Positions 43,899 to 53,673 are shown, numbered from the stretch's first letter. The stretch: DNA of 64,000 nt from Lachnospiraceae bacterium (GCA_015057435.1 SVEJ01000009.1:1-64000); one strand, 5' to 3'. Notes: a model not told the origin generated them from the letters alone. Numbers and translations are program-made.

Positions 43899-44651
43899 AT
43901 GGGATTGCAGTTAAAAGATGGTAATCAGACAGATACATCACAGGAGCCAAAAGGTGTGAATCCGTGGGATGCACCGAAAAAAGAAGTGAATCCATGGGAT
44001 GTACCTGAAAAAGAAGAGGTTGATTTGAAAATAGAAGAACCGGTCATGCTTTATAATACTTCTATGGCGGAGTTAAAGGCTCAACAAAAAGAGTCCAATC
44101 CGCTGGTTGGAGCGTTCTTTAAAATTATTATTGCATTGGTTGTGTGCGGTATCATCATGTTTGTTGGCAAGCAAATTGTTTCTGTTGTAAGACCGGAAGG
44201 TCAGGATATAACGAATCTGTTGAATAAGAAGGAAAGTGAAATTGCGGCAGAATTAGGGCTGACATTTGTGGATGATCCGGCAATGGAAAGGAATATCTAT
44301 CAATATTCTAAGAGCAAAGCGACTGTAAAATCGGCCGGAGATTTGGGCATTGTATACCTTGAGGGCAGAAAGATAGGTGTTCATATTCCAAGTAAACAAT
44401 ATAAGATATTCAATATTCAGATTGGGGCCGGAGAGGTTGAGATGTATAACCGTACGACGTATCCTTTTGACAGTTCGTTGGTACTTCTTGATACAATGGG
44501 AGATAAAGCGACGGTATACATATATTATAATGAGCAGCGCAATGACTGTATTGTCTATTATATTAATAATACGACGAATCGAATTGTGCATATGACATAT
44601 TTTAATGATTATAAAAAGATCACGGAAACATTAGAGTCTTCAGCGGACTGA
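43899..44651 (+). CDS. Single-span membrane protein with C-terminal beta domain
   Basis: 250 residues from ATG 43899, chosen for GGAGGA 7 bp upstream; the earlier ATG 43875 lacks a site. The cytosolic N-terminus has two VNPWD-type repeats (GVNPWDAPKKE, EVNPWDVPEKE), a motif that may bind a partner. One membrane segment (about 68-92) follows, then an outer domain of ~150 residues with alternating strands (IGVHIPSKQYKIF, KATVYIYYNEQR). Unknown function. 60 bp upstream of the NUDIX gene and possibly co-transcribed with it. Confidence 0.65.
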   Translation: MGLQLKDGNQTDTSQEPKGVNPWDAPKKEVNPWDVPEKEEVDLKIEEPVMLYNTSMAELKAQQKESNPLVGAFFKIIIALVVCGIIMFVGKQIVSVVRPEGQDITNLLNKKESEIAAELGLTFVDDPAMERNIYQYSKSKATVKSAGDLGIVYLEGRKIGVHIPSKQYKIFNIQIGAGEVEMYNRTTYPFDSSLVLLDTMGDKATVYIYYNEQRNDCIVYYINNTTNRIVHMTYFNDYKKITETLESSAD

Positions 44652-44711
44652 TAAAGCGGTTTGCGTTGTATAATTCGTCAAATGAATTAGAATGGATAGG
44701 AGGGTTGCAAT

Positions 44712-45242
44712 ATGGAACCGGTAAAAAGATTAGATAGACAGTTGAGAGCCAAAGGAACCGTAATTAGTCTTTATAAGGATACGGTTGAGGTCAACGGACA
44801 TATCGCAGAATGGGACTTTATTCATCATGATGGAGCTGCTGCGGTCGTGGCAGTGAATGATGAGGGGAAATTGATGATGGTAAGACAGTATCGAAATGCA
44901 TTAGACCGCTTTACTTTGGAATTACCTGCTGGAAAACTCGATACGCCGGATGAACCGACGCTTGCATGTGCAACAAGAGAGTTAGAAGAAGAAACAGGCT
45001 ATAAGAGTAGTGATTTTGAGTATTTATTGACTGTGAATACTACGGTTGCATTTTGTAATGAAAAGATTGACATTTATTTGGCTAGGAATCTGGAAAAGAG
45101 TAAGCAGAATCTTGACGAGGATGAGGAAATCAACGTTGAGTTGTGGGATTTAGAAGATTTGAAAAAAATGATCTACGAAGGTAAGATTACAGACGGAAAG
45201 ACGGTTGCCGGGATTATGACCTATGCAGCAAAGTTTCAATAA
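44712..45242 (+). CDS. NUDIX hydrolase, ADP-ribose pyrophosphatase type
   Basis: 176 residues. The NUDIX box reads GKLDTP-DEPTLACA-TRELEEETGY, with the RE and EExG catalytic core intact and one more residue than the Gx5Ex7REUxEExGU consensus before RE; this insertion is frequent in clostridial ADP-ribose pyrophosphatases. The WDFIHHDGAAAVVAV start and RQYRNALDR are typical of the subfamily. It would cleave ADP-ribose to AMP and ribose 5-phosphate. ATG after AGGAGGG. A bidirectional terminator separates it from uppP. Confidence 0.88.
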   Translation: MEPVKRLDRQLRAKGTVISLYKDTVEVNGHIAEWDFIHHDGAAAVVAVNDEGKLMMVRQYRNALDRFTLELPAGKLDTPDEPTLACATRELEEETGYKSSDFEYLLTVNTTVAFCNEKIDIYLARNLEKSKQNLDEDEEINVELWDLEDLKKMIYEGKITDGKTVAGIMTYAAKFQ

Positions 45243-45247
45243 AAGAA

Positions 45248-45283
45248 AGCTATCGCAAACTTTAACTGCGATAGCTCTTTTAA
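45248..45283. terminator. Bidirectional terminator between NUDIX gene and uppP
   Basis: AGCTATCGCA / TGCGATAGCT stem, 9-nt loop, T-run on the plus side and AAAAG on the minus side. Confidence 0.8.
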
Positions 45284-45294
45284 TGTTGCGACAC

Positions 45295-46191
45295 TTATTT
45301 GATAAATCCAAAATACAATAACACGATAATACCTAATACAATACGATACCATCCAAACACCTTGAAGTCATGTTTTTTGATATATCCCATTAAGAACTTG
45401 ATGGCAAGGATAGAGATTACAAATGCGACCACCATACCAATAATCAAGACTGCAAGTTCTGTTCCGGTAAATGCAAGACCGAATTTTAAAAGTTTTAACA
45501 AACTTGCACCGAACATAACAGGAATTGCAAGGAAGAAAGTAAATTCTGCTGCCAATTCTCTTGATGTTCCAAGCAAGATACCACCAATGATGGTAGAGCC
45601 TGAACGCGATGTTCCGGGAATCAAAGATAACACCTGGAAAACACCGATTAAAAATGCATCTTTGAAGGTCAATGCTTCTAAAGAGTCAATGCGTGGTTTA
45701 CGTTTTTTGTTATAATTCTCTATAATGATAAAAATGACACCATACACGATTAATGCAAGAGAAACAACGGTTGCATTATGAAAGTGTTCTTCCATCCAAT
45801 CGTCTAGAGGAAGTCCGACTACCATAGCAGGCACACAGGCCAACACGATTTTGAACCATAGGATAATCTTATCCATGAAGCAATAGTTATTGCAAAAGCT
45901 TTGACCGATTTGGGTGGCTTTGTTCTTTGGTTCACTCTTGAACCAGTTTGCATTAGAAGCTTTTTTCTTGGTGTGGAAAGGCCATAGTTTTTCCCAATAT
46001 AGGACGACAACTGCAAGAATTGCACCGAGTTGGATGACTACATTAAACATTTCCATAAAAGCTTCACTTTGATGTAATTTTACAAATTCGTCTACTAATA
46101 TCAGATGTCCGGTACTACTGATGGGCAACCATTCTGTAATTCCCTCTACAATTCCTAATAAGATGACTTTTAACCATTCTATAAGATTCAT
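45295..46191 (-). CDS. uppP: Undecaprenyl-diphosphatase UppP (BacA)
   Basis: 298 residues from ATG 46191, with GAGAGA 6-8 bp upstream; an ATG two codons earlier overlaps that site, and longer GTG starts add an untypical head. It removes phosphate from C55-PP outside the membrane to recycle the lipid carrier, and confers bacitracin tolerance. Motifs: [15 protein letters not shown] near the N-terminus and [13 protein letters not shown] (the catalytic GxSRSGxT) in the middle, with eight or so membrane helices. It joins MurC, PBP1A and Ddh among the cell wall genes of the window. Confidence 0.94.
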   Translation of the reverse strand: MNLIEWLKVILLGIVEGITEWLPISSTGHLILVDEFVKLHQSEAFMEMFNVVIQLGAILAVVVLYWEKLWPFHTKKKASNANWFKSEPKNKATQIGQSFCNNYCFMDKIILWFKIVLACVPAMVVGLPLDDWMEEHFHNATVVSLALIVYGVIFIIIENYNKKRKPRIDSLEALTFKDAFLIGVFQVLSLIPGTSRSGSTIIGGILLGTSRELAAEFTFFLAIPVMFGASLLKLLKFGLAFTGTELAVLIIGMVVAFVISILAIKFLMGYIKKHDFKVFGWYRIVLGIIVLLYFGFIK

Positions 46192-46326
46192 GATCATTCT
46201 CTCTTTCTTTTTTTGTTCTCGCACATTATAGCACAAAAGGCTCACTTGATGTAAAAAATATGATAAAGTGAGGGTTAATATGCATATAAACGATTTTTGA
46301 AAATATCGTTGCTGTATTTCGAGATA

Positions 46327-47706
46327 TCAATTGAAATATTCATATACAGTTTTGGATATGGCTTGTGAATTCATGATTGCAGCACCGCAATTCTCACTCA
46401 TAATACAAAGAATATAGTCTCCTCCCGGAGAAAATACAATTGCGGTATCGTGTTGGAATTCATCTGTATCGCCGGTTTTGTTGGCGCAGGTTATCCAGTC
46501 GGGAACACCGGCAGGAATTTTTTGCGTATGTGACTGATTTAATAATAGTTGCATCATTTTTCGTGATACTTCAGGATTTACACATTTTCCCTTATATATT
46601 TTTTCTAATAGTAGTCCGCAATCCTCAACGCTTGTGTAGTTACGTCCCGGAGAGGATGGTGCTTTGTATTTTGTCGGTAACAGCATGGAGGTCAATGTGG
46701 TATCTTTGTAACCTTCTGCATCGATATATTTTTGGATGACAGGGCGACCTGCCACTTGTGAATTGCAGCCTGAACATGCGGAAACCATCAGACTGAATGC
46801 ATCATTATCACTGATAGAAATCATCTGAACCATCAAAGAGCGGATGCGATCATTTTCTTCAAGTGTACCTTGTTCAATTAGGTTATATGCAGCTGCACCA
46901 CAATATAGTTTGATTAAGCTTGCAGAGAATAACTGTGTGTTATTAATGGAAAGATACTCTTTGTTTTGTATATCCTTGACGTAGACACACCATGTTCCGG
47001 AATAGCCGGAAAGCATTTCTTCCAGAGAAGCTTTTAACTGTGTCAGACCTTCTGTGCTACCTGCTTTTCCGAGAGAGGTGTCTTCCTTTCCATCGTTACC
47101 CACATATATTCCGTCAGGGGTAACTTTGTTCACATACATATTACCGGCAGTTCCGAGGTATCTTTCATCAACCCACTGGTTAGTGAGCATCATACCATCT
47201 TTGTTAAAATAGTAGGTGACGCCGTCAATTTCTTTCCAACCAATTGCAACGGTTCCGTCTGCTTCAATGTAATAGTTGACACAACCGATTGAAAGCCATC
47301 CGGTGAATCGTTTTGCTCCTTTTTCAAAGTAATAGAGTTTATTACAAATCGTCTGGAATCCGTCTTTTGCAACGTGGAAATCCGGTATTGAAAAAACCTC
47401 CATTGGTATGGAGGTTTCTATGTTGCCCATGTCAAATAAAATCGGTTCTTCTGATGTGGTAGCTTCGGTTGTGGATTCTGTAGCAGGTTCTGACTTTGTT
47501 GTAGATTCTATCTTGGTGGCAGGTTCCGTCTTCGAGGTAGAAGGTGGAAGCAACACCGATAATAAAAGAATAATTAATACAACAATGAGAGAACCGATTA
47601 CTACGGTTCTTGTATTCACTCGGTTGATATCAGGATAACCGGCTTTTTTGATCTGTTCTTCGACATTTTGTTCTGTTATATGTGTAGGTTGCTTGTTGTC
47701 GTTCAT
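46327..47706 (-). CDS. Penicillin-recognising serine hydrolase with wall-binding repeats
   Basis: 459 residues. A short cytosolic start, one membrane segment (about 34-52), a Thr/Glu/Ser-rich linker, two to three CW_binding_1 (choline-binding-like) repeats (about 125-190, with WLSIGCVNYYIEADGTVAIG and TYYFNKDGM) and a class A beta-lactamase-like domain (about 230-459). The active-site set is complete: Ser-x-x-Lys (SASLIK), Ser-Asp-Asn (ISISDNDAF) and Lys-Thr-Gly (ANKTGDTD). The domain is probably extracytoplasmic. It may be a D,D-peptidase or a beta-lactamase; the wall-binding repeats favour a wall enzyme. It is followed, 22 bp upstream on the same strand, by the PH-domain gene. Confidence 0.83.
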   Translation of the reverse strand: MNDNKQPTHITEQNVEEQIKKAGYPDINRVNTRTVVIGSLIVVLIILLLSVLLPPSTSKTEPATKIESTTKSEPATESTTEATTSEEPILFDMGNIETSIPMEVFSIPDFHVAKDGFQTICNKLYYFEKGAKRFTGWLSIGCVNYYIEADGTVAIGWKEIDGVTYYFNKDGMMLTNQWVDERYLGTAGNMYVNKVTPDGIYVGNDGKEDTSLGKAGSTEGLTQLKASLEEMLSGYSGTWCVYVKDIQNKEYLSINNTQLFSASLIKLYCGAAAYNLIEQGTLEENDRIRSLMVQMISISDNDAFSLMVSACSGCNSQVAGRPVIQKYIDAEGYKDTTLTSMLLPTKYKAPSSPGRNYTSVEDCGLLLEKIYKGKCVNPEVSRKMMQLLLNQSHTQKIPAGVPDWITCANKTGDTDEFQHDTAIVFSPGGDYILCIMSENCGAAIMNSQAISKTVYEYFN

Positions 47707-47728
47707 TTTCTAAACTCCGTATTTGCTT

Positions 47729-48109
47729 TTAGAAGAAATCATCATGTTCTGCTTCGTCAGCAACATCACCCATGTATTCACGATTGGTAACTTTCTTTGC
47801 CATACGTTGTTGCTCGATTAGCTGGGATAATTGTTCTTTTACATCTTTCGGATTTTTCACACTTACAATATCAAAATCACCCATTGACTTATCAGCTGAA
47901 CAGCAGTGGATTGTTCCTACTTTGAAAATTCTCTGCCAAAAGCTTCTCTTCAATGAGACGTCTGTAATACGATAAAGGCGAACCTCATCTTCTGATTTAT
48001 TCAAAAATCCGGTTTCAATAAACAATCTTTCTTCGTTCAATGCATACTTTGTAAATGAGATTGGTAAACCGAAGATTGTACGCTTTTTGTCACTCCATAA
48101 ATATTCCAT
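47729..48109 (-). CDS. Bacterial PH-domain protein
   Basis: 126 residues. The fold of the first ~95 residues fits a small bacterial PH (bPH_2/YdbS-like) domain: FTKYALNEERLFIETGFLNK, VRLYRITDVSLKRSF, GTIHCCSADKSMGDFDI. The end is a charged helix and an acidic tail (DEAEHDDFF). No membrane segment is present, unlike YdbS. ATG after CAGGAGG. It precedes the serine hydrolase gene on the same strand, 22 bp apart, and may be the first gene of a two-gene unit. Confidence 0.75.
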   Translation of the reverse strand: MEYLWSDKKRTIFGLPISFTKYALNEERLFIETGFLNKSEDEVRLYRITDVSLKRSFWQRIFKVGTIHCCSADKSMGDFDIVSVKNPKDVKEQLSQLIEQQRMAKKVTNREYMGDVADEAEHDDFF

Positions 48110-48285
48110 GGTTATTCCTCCTGATTCTATAAATATATAACGTATTTACTACATGTTATTTTATCAGATTTTTAGGATTTGTATAGTGTTTTATTTTATT
48201 ATTTTTTCGATGGTTTTAAAATGTATCTGTAGGTAAAATGTAATATGATATCGCTAAATGTCATATAATACCATGCAATTAATGG

Positions 48286-48315
48286 TTGCACCATATTTGA
48301 AACATACGTTATAAT
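48286..48315 (+). promoter_or_regulatory. Promoter of the amidase gene
   Basis: TTGCAC (48286-48291), 18-bp spacer, TATAAT (48310-48315). The region 48110-48285 upstream holds no gene. Confidence 0.55.
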
Positions 48316-48350
48316 AAAACCCTGTTATGATTTACGAAGGAGAAATAATT

Positions 48351-49901
48351 ATGCGAAAGTGGAAGATAAAGATTGCGAAGTGCCTGGTGATGAGTATGAT
48401 TTTGGGCTCATTCATACCGGTTCAGAGTGTGCAGGCGGATACAGTTAATAAGAATATAGACAAGGAACTAAGCGAAGAAGAAAAGGTGGTTTCGGACTTG
48501 TCACCTGTTACTTCGAAAGTTGTTGTGCTAGACCCGGGCCATTGTAGTGTGCATCCGGGGGCAAAAGGGAACGGTTTGCGTGAAGAGGTTGCAGTGCTCG
48601 ATATTACGGAAGCTTGTTTAGAGGAATTGCATAAGTATGGAGATGTGACAGTCTATATGACAAGAGTAGACGGTTCGTGTTGTTCTGATTTGGAATTGGG
48701 TGGATGCCTGATTGGAAGAAACAACTATGCTAAGATGCTCGATGCGGATTTTCTGATTAGTATGCATTTGAATGCAGGCTGGACGACAGGGGCGAATGTA
48801 TTAGCAGCATATAAGTCGGGGTTGAATGATGAAATCCGTGTGGAGACGCAGGCGTTCGGAAAGATTGCGTTAAAAAAATTGGCGGCACTGGGTATTGCGA
48901 ATCGTGGCTTATTGCTTCGAAAGTCGGAAAACGGAACAAAATATAAAAATGGAAAACTAGCAGATTATTATTCGATTGTAAGAAACGGCGTAAAACAAAA
49001 AATCCCAAGTGTTATTATTGAACACGGATATATTAGTAGTTCGTCGGATGTAAAGAATTTCTTTCGTACAGCAGCAAAGAGAAAAAAGGTTGGAAAAGCT
49101 GATGCAAAAGCAATTGTTTCATATTATGGATTGAATAAAAAGGTGATAGAGGGTTCATTCAAGAGCATAGAAGGAAAAACATATTATGTAACGGATGCCG
49201 GAAAGAAAGTGACCGGCTGGGTGAAGCAGGATGAAAAATGGTACTATTTGGATGAGAATACCGGTATTTTGAAGACGGGATTTTTGGAATATGGCGAGGA
49301 ATTACTTTATCTTGCGCCTGTTACCGGAGAAATGGCTGTCGGATGGTTTGGTGTTGGAAATAAGACCTACTTTGCAACAGGTAACGGAGTGGTTGTCCGA
49401 GGCAAAACACATACAGACGGAATCTATACGTATTTGTTTAATCCAAATGGCGAGAAATTAAAAAAAGGTTTTTATTCTATTGATGGTATGACATACTATG
49501 CGGATAAGAATGGCTATCTTGCTTCCGGCGTGAAGAAGATTAAAGGTAAGTACTATGGCTTTGATGAAGAAACGAATGTGATGTTATACGGATATCAAAA
49601 TGTCAATGGAAAATATTACTATTTCGATGAGGAGACCGGAAAAGCAGTCACAAAAAAAATAGTGAATGTGAATGGAAAGAATTACTATTTTGGTAAAAAA
49701 GCATATCGAACGACAGGTTGGGTAAAGTTAAAAGGTGCAAAATATTATTTTAATAAAACCGGCGCTATGGCATTCGGATGGAAAAAAATAAAAGGCAAAT
49801 ATTACTATTTCCATGAAGAGACCGGTAAGATGCAAAAGAGCAAGTGGATTGGAAAGTACTATGTGAACTCAAAAGGTGTCCGGACGAAAAAACGCAAGTA
49901 A
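48351..49901 (+). CDS. N-acetylmuramoyl-L-alanine amidase with wall-binding repeats
   Basis: 516 residues from ATG 48351 (AAGGAG upstream). Signal peptide (about 1-28, ending VQA), then an Amidase_3 domain (about 45-260). Zinc ligands and catalytic residues: VVVLDPGHCSVHPGAKG (His and the following Glu of REEVAV), ISMHLNAG (second His), and IIEHGYIS (catalytic Glu). It cleaves the MurNAc-L-Ala bond. The C-terminal half has about ten CW_binding_1-type repeats (GWVKQDEKWYYLDENTG, GKYYYFDEETG and alike) that anchor the enzyme in the wall. It lies divergent from the serine hydrolase, which has similar repeats, so the two may share a substrate. Confidence 0.9.
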   Translation: MRKWKIKIAKCLVMSMILGSFIPVQSVQADTVNKNIDKELSEEEKVVSDLSPVTSKVVVLDPGHCSVHPGAKGNGLREEVAVLDITEACLEELHKYGDVTVYMTRVDGSCCSDLELGGCLIGRNNYAKMLDADFLISMHLNAGWTTGANVLAAYKSGLNDEIRVETQAFGKIALKKLAALGIANRGLLLRKSENGTKYKNGKLADYYSIVRNGVKQKIPSVIIEHGYISSSSDVKNFFRTAAKRKKVGKADAKAIVSYYGLNKKVIEGSFKSIEGKTYYVTDAGKKVTGWVKQDEKWYYLDENTGILKTGFLEYGEELLYLAPVTGEMAVGWFGVGNKTYFATGNGVVVRGKTHTDGIYTYLFNPNGEKLKKGFYSIDGMTYYADKNGYLASGVKKIKGKYYGFDEETNVMLYGYQNVNGKYYYFDEETGKAVTKKIVNVNGKNYYFGKKAYRTTGWVKLKGAKYYFNKTGAMAFGWKKIKGKYYYFHEETGKMQKSKWIGKYYVNSKGVRTKKRK

Positions 49902-49976
49902 TGTTGAGCAAAATGATAGCTTTGTTACAGTAAATGATAGCAAAATTGTGCAACAAAGAGAAAATAGACTGTAGTC

Positions 49977-50005
49977 TTGTGAAATATCCAAAATTTTGAT
50001 AAAAT
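49977..50005 (+). promoter_or_regulatory. Promoter of glgP
   Basis: TTGTGA, 17-bp spacer, TAAAAT (50000-50005), 77 bp before the start codon. Confidence 0.5.
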
Positions 50006-50081
50006 AAACTATGTGCGTGCTTGCGTATACGAAAGAGTGTGATGAGGGTATCACATTATGAAAAGGGAGGATAATTGAGAT

Positions 50082-52553
50082 ATGGCTAGAAAGTTAGACT
50101 TTGATAAAGAGACATTCAAAAAAGAAGTTGTGAACAATGTCAAAGCTCTTTATCGTAAGACAATTGACGAAGCAACTCAGCAGCAGGTATTCCAGGCAGT
50201 GTCTTATGCAATCAAGGATACAATTATTGATCAGTGGATTGCAACACATAAGGAATATGAGAAGAAGAATGCAAAGACAGTTTACTATCTGTCAATGGAG
50301 TTTTTAATGGGTAGAGCCTTGGGTAATAACTTAATCAACCTTACCTGTTACAACGAAGTAAAAGAAGCATTGGATGAATTGGGATTTGATTTGAACGTAA
50401 TTGAGGATCAAGAGCCGGATGCAGCTTTAGGTAATGGTGGCCTTGGTCGTCTTGCGGCATGTTTCCTTGATTCTTTGGCGACATTAGGATATCCGGCATA
50501 TGGTTGTGGTATTCGTTACCGTTATGGTATGTTCCGTCAGGAAATTCAGGATGGATTCCAGATTGAAAAACCGGATGATTGGTTAAGAGATGGTAACCCA
50601 TTTGAAGTTCGTCGTTCAGAGTATGCTTGTGAAGTTAAGTTTGGCGGTAACGTTAGAGTAGAGCACAAGGATGGTCGTAATCGTTTTGTTCAGGAGAACT
50701 ATTCGTCAATCCGTGCAGTACCATATGATTTACCGGTAATCGGATATGGTAATAACGTTGTTAATACATTAAGAATCTGGGATGCAGAGGCAATCCAGGA
50801 TTTCAACTTAGATTCATTTGATAAGGGTGAGTACCAGAAGGCTGTTGAACAGCAGAATCTTGCCAGAACAATCGTTGAGGTACTTTATCCAAACGATAAT
50901 CACTATGCAGGTAAGGAGTTAAGATTAAAGCAGCAGTATTTCTTTATTTCTGCTTCTATTCAGACTGCACTTAACAAATTTAAATCAGAGAATGATGATT
51001 TACATGATCTTCCAAAGAAGGTTACATTCCAGTTGAATGATACACATCCTACTGTAACAGTAGCAGAGCTTATGAGACTTCTTGTAGATGAAGAAGGTTT
51101 AGAGTGGGATGATGCTTGGAATATTACATGTAAGACATGTGCATATACAAACCATACAATCATGGCTGAGGCTCTTGAGAAGTGGCCAATCGAGTTATTC
51201 TCAAGATTGTTACCTCGTGTATACCAGATTATCGAGGAGATTGACAGAAGATATGTGAATGCAATTCGTGAGAAGTATCCAAACAATCCGGAGAAGGTTA
51301 AGAGCATGGCTATTCTTTATGATGGTCAGGTTAAGATGGCGCATCTTGCAATCGCCGGTTCATACTCAGTTAACGGTGTTGCTCAGCTTCATACAGAGAT
51401 ACTTAAGAAGAGAGAGCTTAAGGACTTCTACGAGATGAGACCGGAGCAGTTTAACAATAAGACAAACGGTATTACACAGAGACGTTTCTTGTTGCATGGT
51501 AACCCATTGTTAGCTGATTGGATTACATCTAAGATTGGTGATGAGTGGATTACAGACCTTCCACATCTTGCTAAGCTCAAAGTATATGTTGATGATGAGA
51601 AGTGTCAGCAGGAGTTCATGAATATTAAGTACCAGAATAAGGTGCGTCTTGCAGCTTACATCAAGGAGCACAATGGTGTTGAGGTTGATCCTCGTTCTAT
51701 CTTTGATGTACAGGTTAAGAGACTTCATGAGTATAAGAGACAGTTACTTAACATTTTACATGTTATGTATTTATATAGCGAAATCAAAGAGCATCCGGAG
51801 ATGGATATCGTACCTCGTACATTTATCTTTGGTGCAAAAGCTGCAGCGGGATATAAGAGAGCAAAGCTTACAATTAAGTTGATTAACTCTGTTGCGGATG
51901 TGATTAACAACGATGAGTCAATCGAAGGAAAGCTTAAGGTTGTATTTATTGAGAACTACCGTGTATCCAACGCAGAGCTTATCTTTGCAGCCGCTGATGT
52001 ATCTGAGCAGATTTCAACAGCTTCTCGTGAGGCTTCCGGTACAGGTAACATGAAGTTCATGTTAAATGGTGCCCCAACGCTTGGTACAATGGATGGTGCG
52101 AATGTGGAAATCGTTGAAGAAGTTGGTGCTGAGAATGCATTTATCTTCGGTTTGTCAGCTGAGGAAGTTATGGCTTATGAGCGTGATAAGAACTATTATC
52201 CGGCTGATATCTTCAACAGCAATGCCAATGTACGTAAGGTGTTAACACAGTTAATTAATGGTACATTCCATGAGGATACAGAAATCTTCAGAGATATTTA
52301 TGATTCATTGATTAAAGAGGACGTTTACTTCACATTGAAGGATTTCGATTCTTACTGCGAGGCACACAGAAAGGTAGATGCTGCTTACAGAGATGAGAAG
52401 GGTTGGGCTAAGATGGCAATGCTTAATACAGCATGTGCAGGTAAGTTCTCTTCTGACCGTACAATTGAGCAGTACGCAAAGGAAATCTGGGAGTTAGAGA
52501 AGGTTAAGGTTACAATGCCTAAAGCTGCTCCGAAGAAGAAAACTTCTAAGTAA
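50082..52553 (+). CDS. glgP: Glycogen/alpha-glucan phosphorylase
   Basis: 823 residues, standard for family GT35. It breaks alpha-1,4-glucan with phosphate to glucose 1-phosphate. Signature: EASGTGNMKFMLNGAPTLG with the pyridoxal-phosphate Lys in the NMK triad; GNGGLGRLAACFLDS and QLNDTHPTVTVAELMRLL are also complete. The C-terminus ends in a Lys-rich tail (PKKKTSK). ATG after AGGGAGG. Codon use is strongly biased (many AAG, CTT and GGT), suggesting high expression. It ends in a terminator whose T-run touches the start of spoIID. Confidence 0.97.
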   Translation: MARKLDFDKETFKKEVVNNVKALYRKTIDEATQQQVFQAVSYAIKDTIIDQWIATHKEYEKKNAKTVYYLSMEFLMGRALGNNLINLTCYNEVKEALDELGFDLNVIEDQEPDAALGNGGLGRLAACFLDSLATLGYPAYGCGIRYRYGMFRQEIQDGFQIEKPDDWLRDGNPFEVRRSEYACEVKFGGNVRVEHKDGRNRFVQENYSSIRAVPYDLPVIGYGNNVVNTLRIWDAEAIQDFNLDSFDKGEYQKAVEQQNLARTIVEVLYPNDNHYAGKELRLKQQYFFISASIQTALNKFKSENDDLHDLPKKVTFQLNDTHPTVTVAELMRLLVDEEGLEWDDAWNITCKTCAYTNHTIMAEALEKWPIELFSRLLPRVYQIIEEIDRRYVNAIREKYPNNPEKVKSMAILYDGQVKMAHLAIAGSYSVNGVAQLHTEILKKRELKDFYEMRPEQFNNKTNGITQRRFLLHGNPLLADWITSKIGDEWITDLPHLAKLKVYVDDEKCQQEFMNIKYQNKVRLAAYIKEHNGVEVDPRSIFDVQVKRLHEYKRQLLNILHVMYLYSEIKEHPEMDIVPRTFIFGAKAAAGYKRAKLTIKLINSVADVINNDESIEGKLKVVFIENYRVSNAELIFAAADVSEQISTASREASGTGNMKFMLNGAPTLGTMDGANVEIVEEVGAENAFIFGLSAEEVMAYERDKNYYPADIFNSNANVRKVLTQLINGTFHEDTEIFRDIYDSLIKEDVYFTLKDFDSYCEAHRKVDAAYRDEKGWAKMAMLNTACAGKFSSDRTIEQYAKEIWELEKVKVTMPKAAPKKKTSK

Positions 52554-52583
52554 TCAACTTGATTAGATTCACAATGATATAAG

Positions 52584-52612
52584 GAATAGAAAGAGCCTCT
52601 TCCACATATAAT
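52584..52612 (+). promoter_or_regulatory. Sigma-E-like sporulation promoter inside the glgP terminator
   Basis: GAATAGA (5 of 7 of the Bacillus sigma-E -35 KMATATT), 14-bp spacer, CATATAAT (close to CATACANT). The -10 overlaps the terminator loop, so transcription would start in the 3' arm, about 12 nt before the spoIID start. Confidence 0.45.
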
Positions 52613-52630
52613 AGTGGAAGAGGTTTTTTT
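52596..52630 (+). terminator. Terminator of glgP abutting spoIID
   Basis: A perfect 10-bp stem (CCTCTTCCAC / GTGGAAGAGG), 8-nt loop and seven Ts that end at the ATG of the next gene. The AGAGG of its 3' arm is also the only ribosome-binding site of that gene. Confidence 0.88.
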
Positions 52631-53563
52631 ATGAAGAAAAATATCATTTTATTTATGTTTTTAACAATTGTTCCGTATCTTATGTGCTGGTTTTTTGGAT
52701 TGTTTTTTGAACAAATTAAGATTGGACAAGGAGATTATCAGATTGAAAATCATAAGATGCATAAGAATGTTTTGATTGAAATTCAGGGACTTTATAAGCA
52801 TATTGATGTGGAAGAGTATGTGTTAGGGGTGCTTCCCGGTGTGCTGCCCGCGGATTACGATGATGAAATGCTAAAAGTGCAAGCAATTTTGATTCGTACG
52901 AATCTTTTGAAGGAAATGGAGGAGAAAGGGACGGCGGATGCACAGGATCTATCGTATACATATCTTACAGTGGATGAGCAGATAGAATTGTTTGGTAAGA
53001 GAAACTATGAACGGGAAAGAAAGCGATTTGAAAAGGCGGTTGTCAGTACAAGCGGATTGGTGTTGCGTAAAGAAGGAAACTTGATTATGGCACTTTATCA
53101 CGAGGTTAGTATTGGGAAAACAGTCAGCGGTAAGGAGATACTTGGTGAAGATATCTCTTATTTGCAGTCAGTGGATAGTGGGAAAGATGTGGAAGCAAAG
53201 CATTACATGACGGTGCTGGAGTACAAATATAAACAATTGCAGGAACTAGCAGGTGCAAAAAAGGAGGAAGAGACGGTTGAAGTTAAGATTGAAGAAAGTA
53301 CGGAGCACGGTTATGTGACGAAAGCATCTGTGAGTGGGACCATTTATTCGGGAGAAGAAATGGCTAAGCTTTTTCAATTGCCGAGTACTAATTTTTATGT
53401 GGAAAAGTTGGAGGATGGTGTGCGATTTGTTTGCCTCGGAAAAGGGAATGGACTTGGCTTGTCACAATACGGCGGAAATCGTATGGCGTTAGAAGGGAAA
53501 ACATACGAGGAAATTATAAGGTATTATTATAAAAATGTAAGCATTGAAGAATGTCAAAAGTAA
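52631..53563 (+). CDS. spoIID: SpoIID-type peptidoglycan lytic transglycosylase
   Basis: 310 residues. N-terminal membrane segment (about 3-23), then the SpoIID/LytB domain: IDVEEYVLGVLPGVLPADYDDEMLKVQAI near 55-85 (the conserved Glu lies in DVEEYV), ALYHEVSIGKT, and GKGNGLGLSQYGGNRMA close to the C-terminus. SpoIID cuts glycan strands during engulfment of the forespore. The family usually shows GHGVGMSQ where this one has GNGLGLSQ, one His lost. The start ATG directly follows a terminator T-run. Followed by an L,D-transpeptidase and a SpoIIQ-like gene. Confidence 0.86.
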   Translation: MKKNIILFMFLTIVPYLMCWFFGLFFEQIKIGQGDYQIENHKMHKNVLIEIQGLYKHIDVEEYVLGVLPGVLPADYDDEMLKVQAILIRTNLLKEMEEKGTADAQDLSYTYLTVDEQIELFGKRNYERERKRFEKAVVSTSGLVLRKEGNLIMALYHEVSIGKTVSGKEILGEDISYLQSVDSGKDVEAKHYMTVLEYKYKQLQELAGAKKEEETVEVKIEESTEHGYVTKASVSGTIYSGEEMAKLFQLPSTNFYVEKLEDGVRFVCLGKGNGLGLSQYGGNRMALEGKTYEEIIRYYYKNVSIEECQK

Positions 53564-53606
53564 AGTGGTTTGTTGGCCGGAGAGGTGAGAAATGCACCTG
53601 CTTTCG

Positions 53607-53635
53607 TTGACAGTTTGCTTATTTTATGGAATAAT
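53607..53635 (+). promoter_or_regulatory. Sigma-A-like promoter of the L,D-transpeptidase gene
   Basis: TTGACA (53607-53612), 17-bp spacer, AATAAT (53630-53635), 39 bp before the start. Confidence 0.55.
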
Positions 53636-53673
53636 TGAACTGTTTGGAAAACATAAGAGAAGGATATATGATT

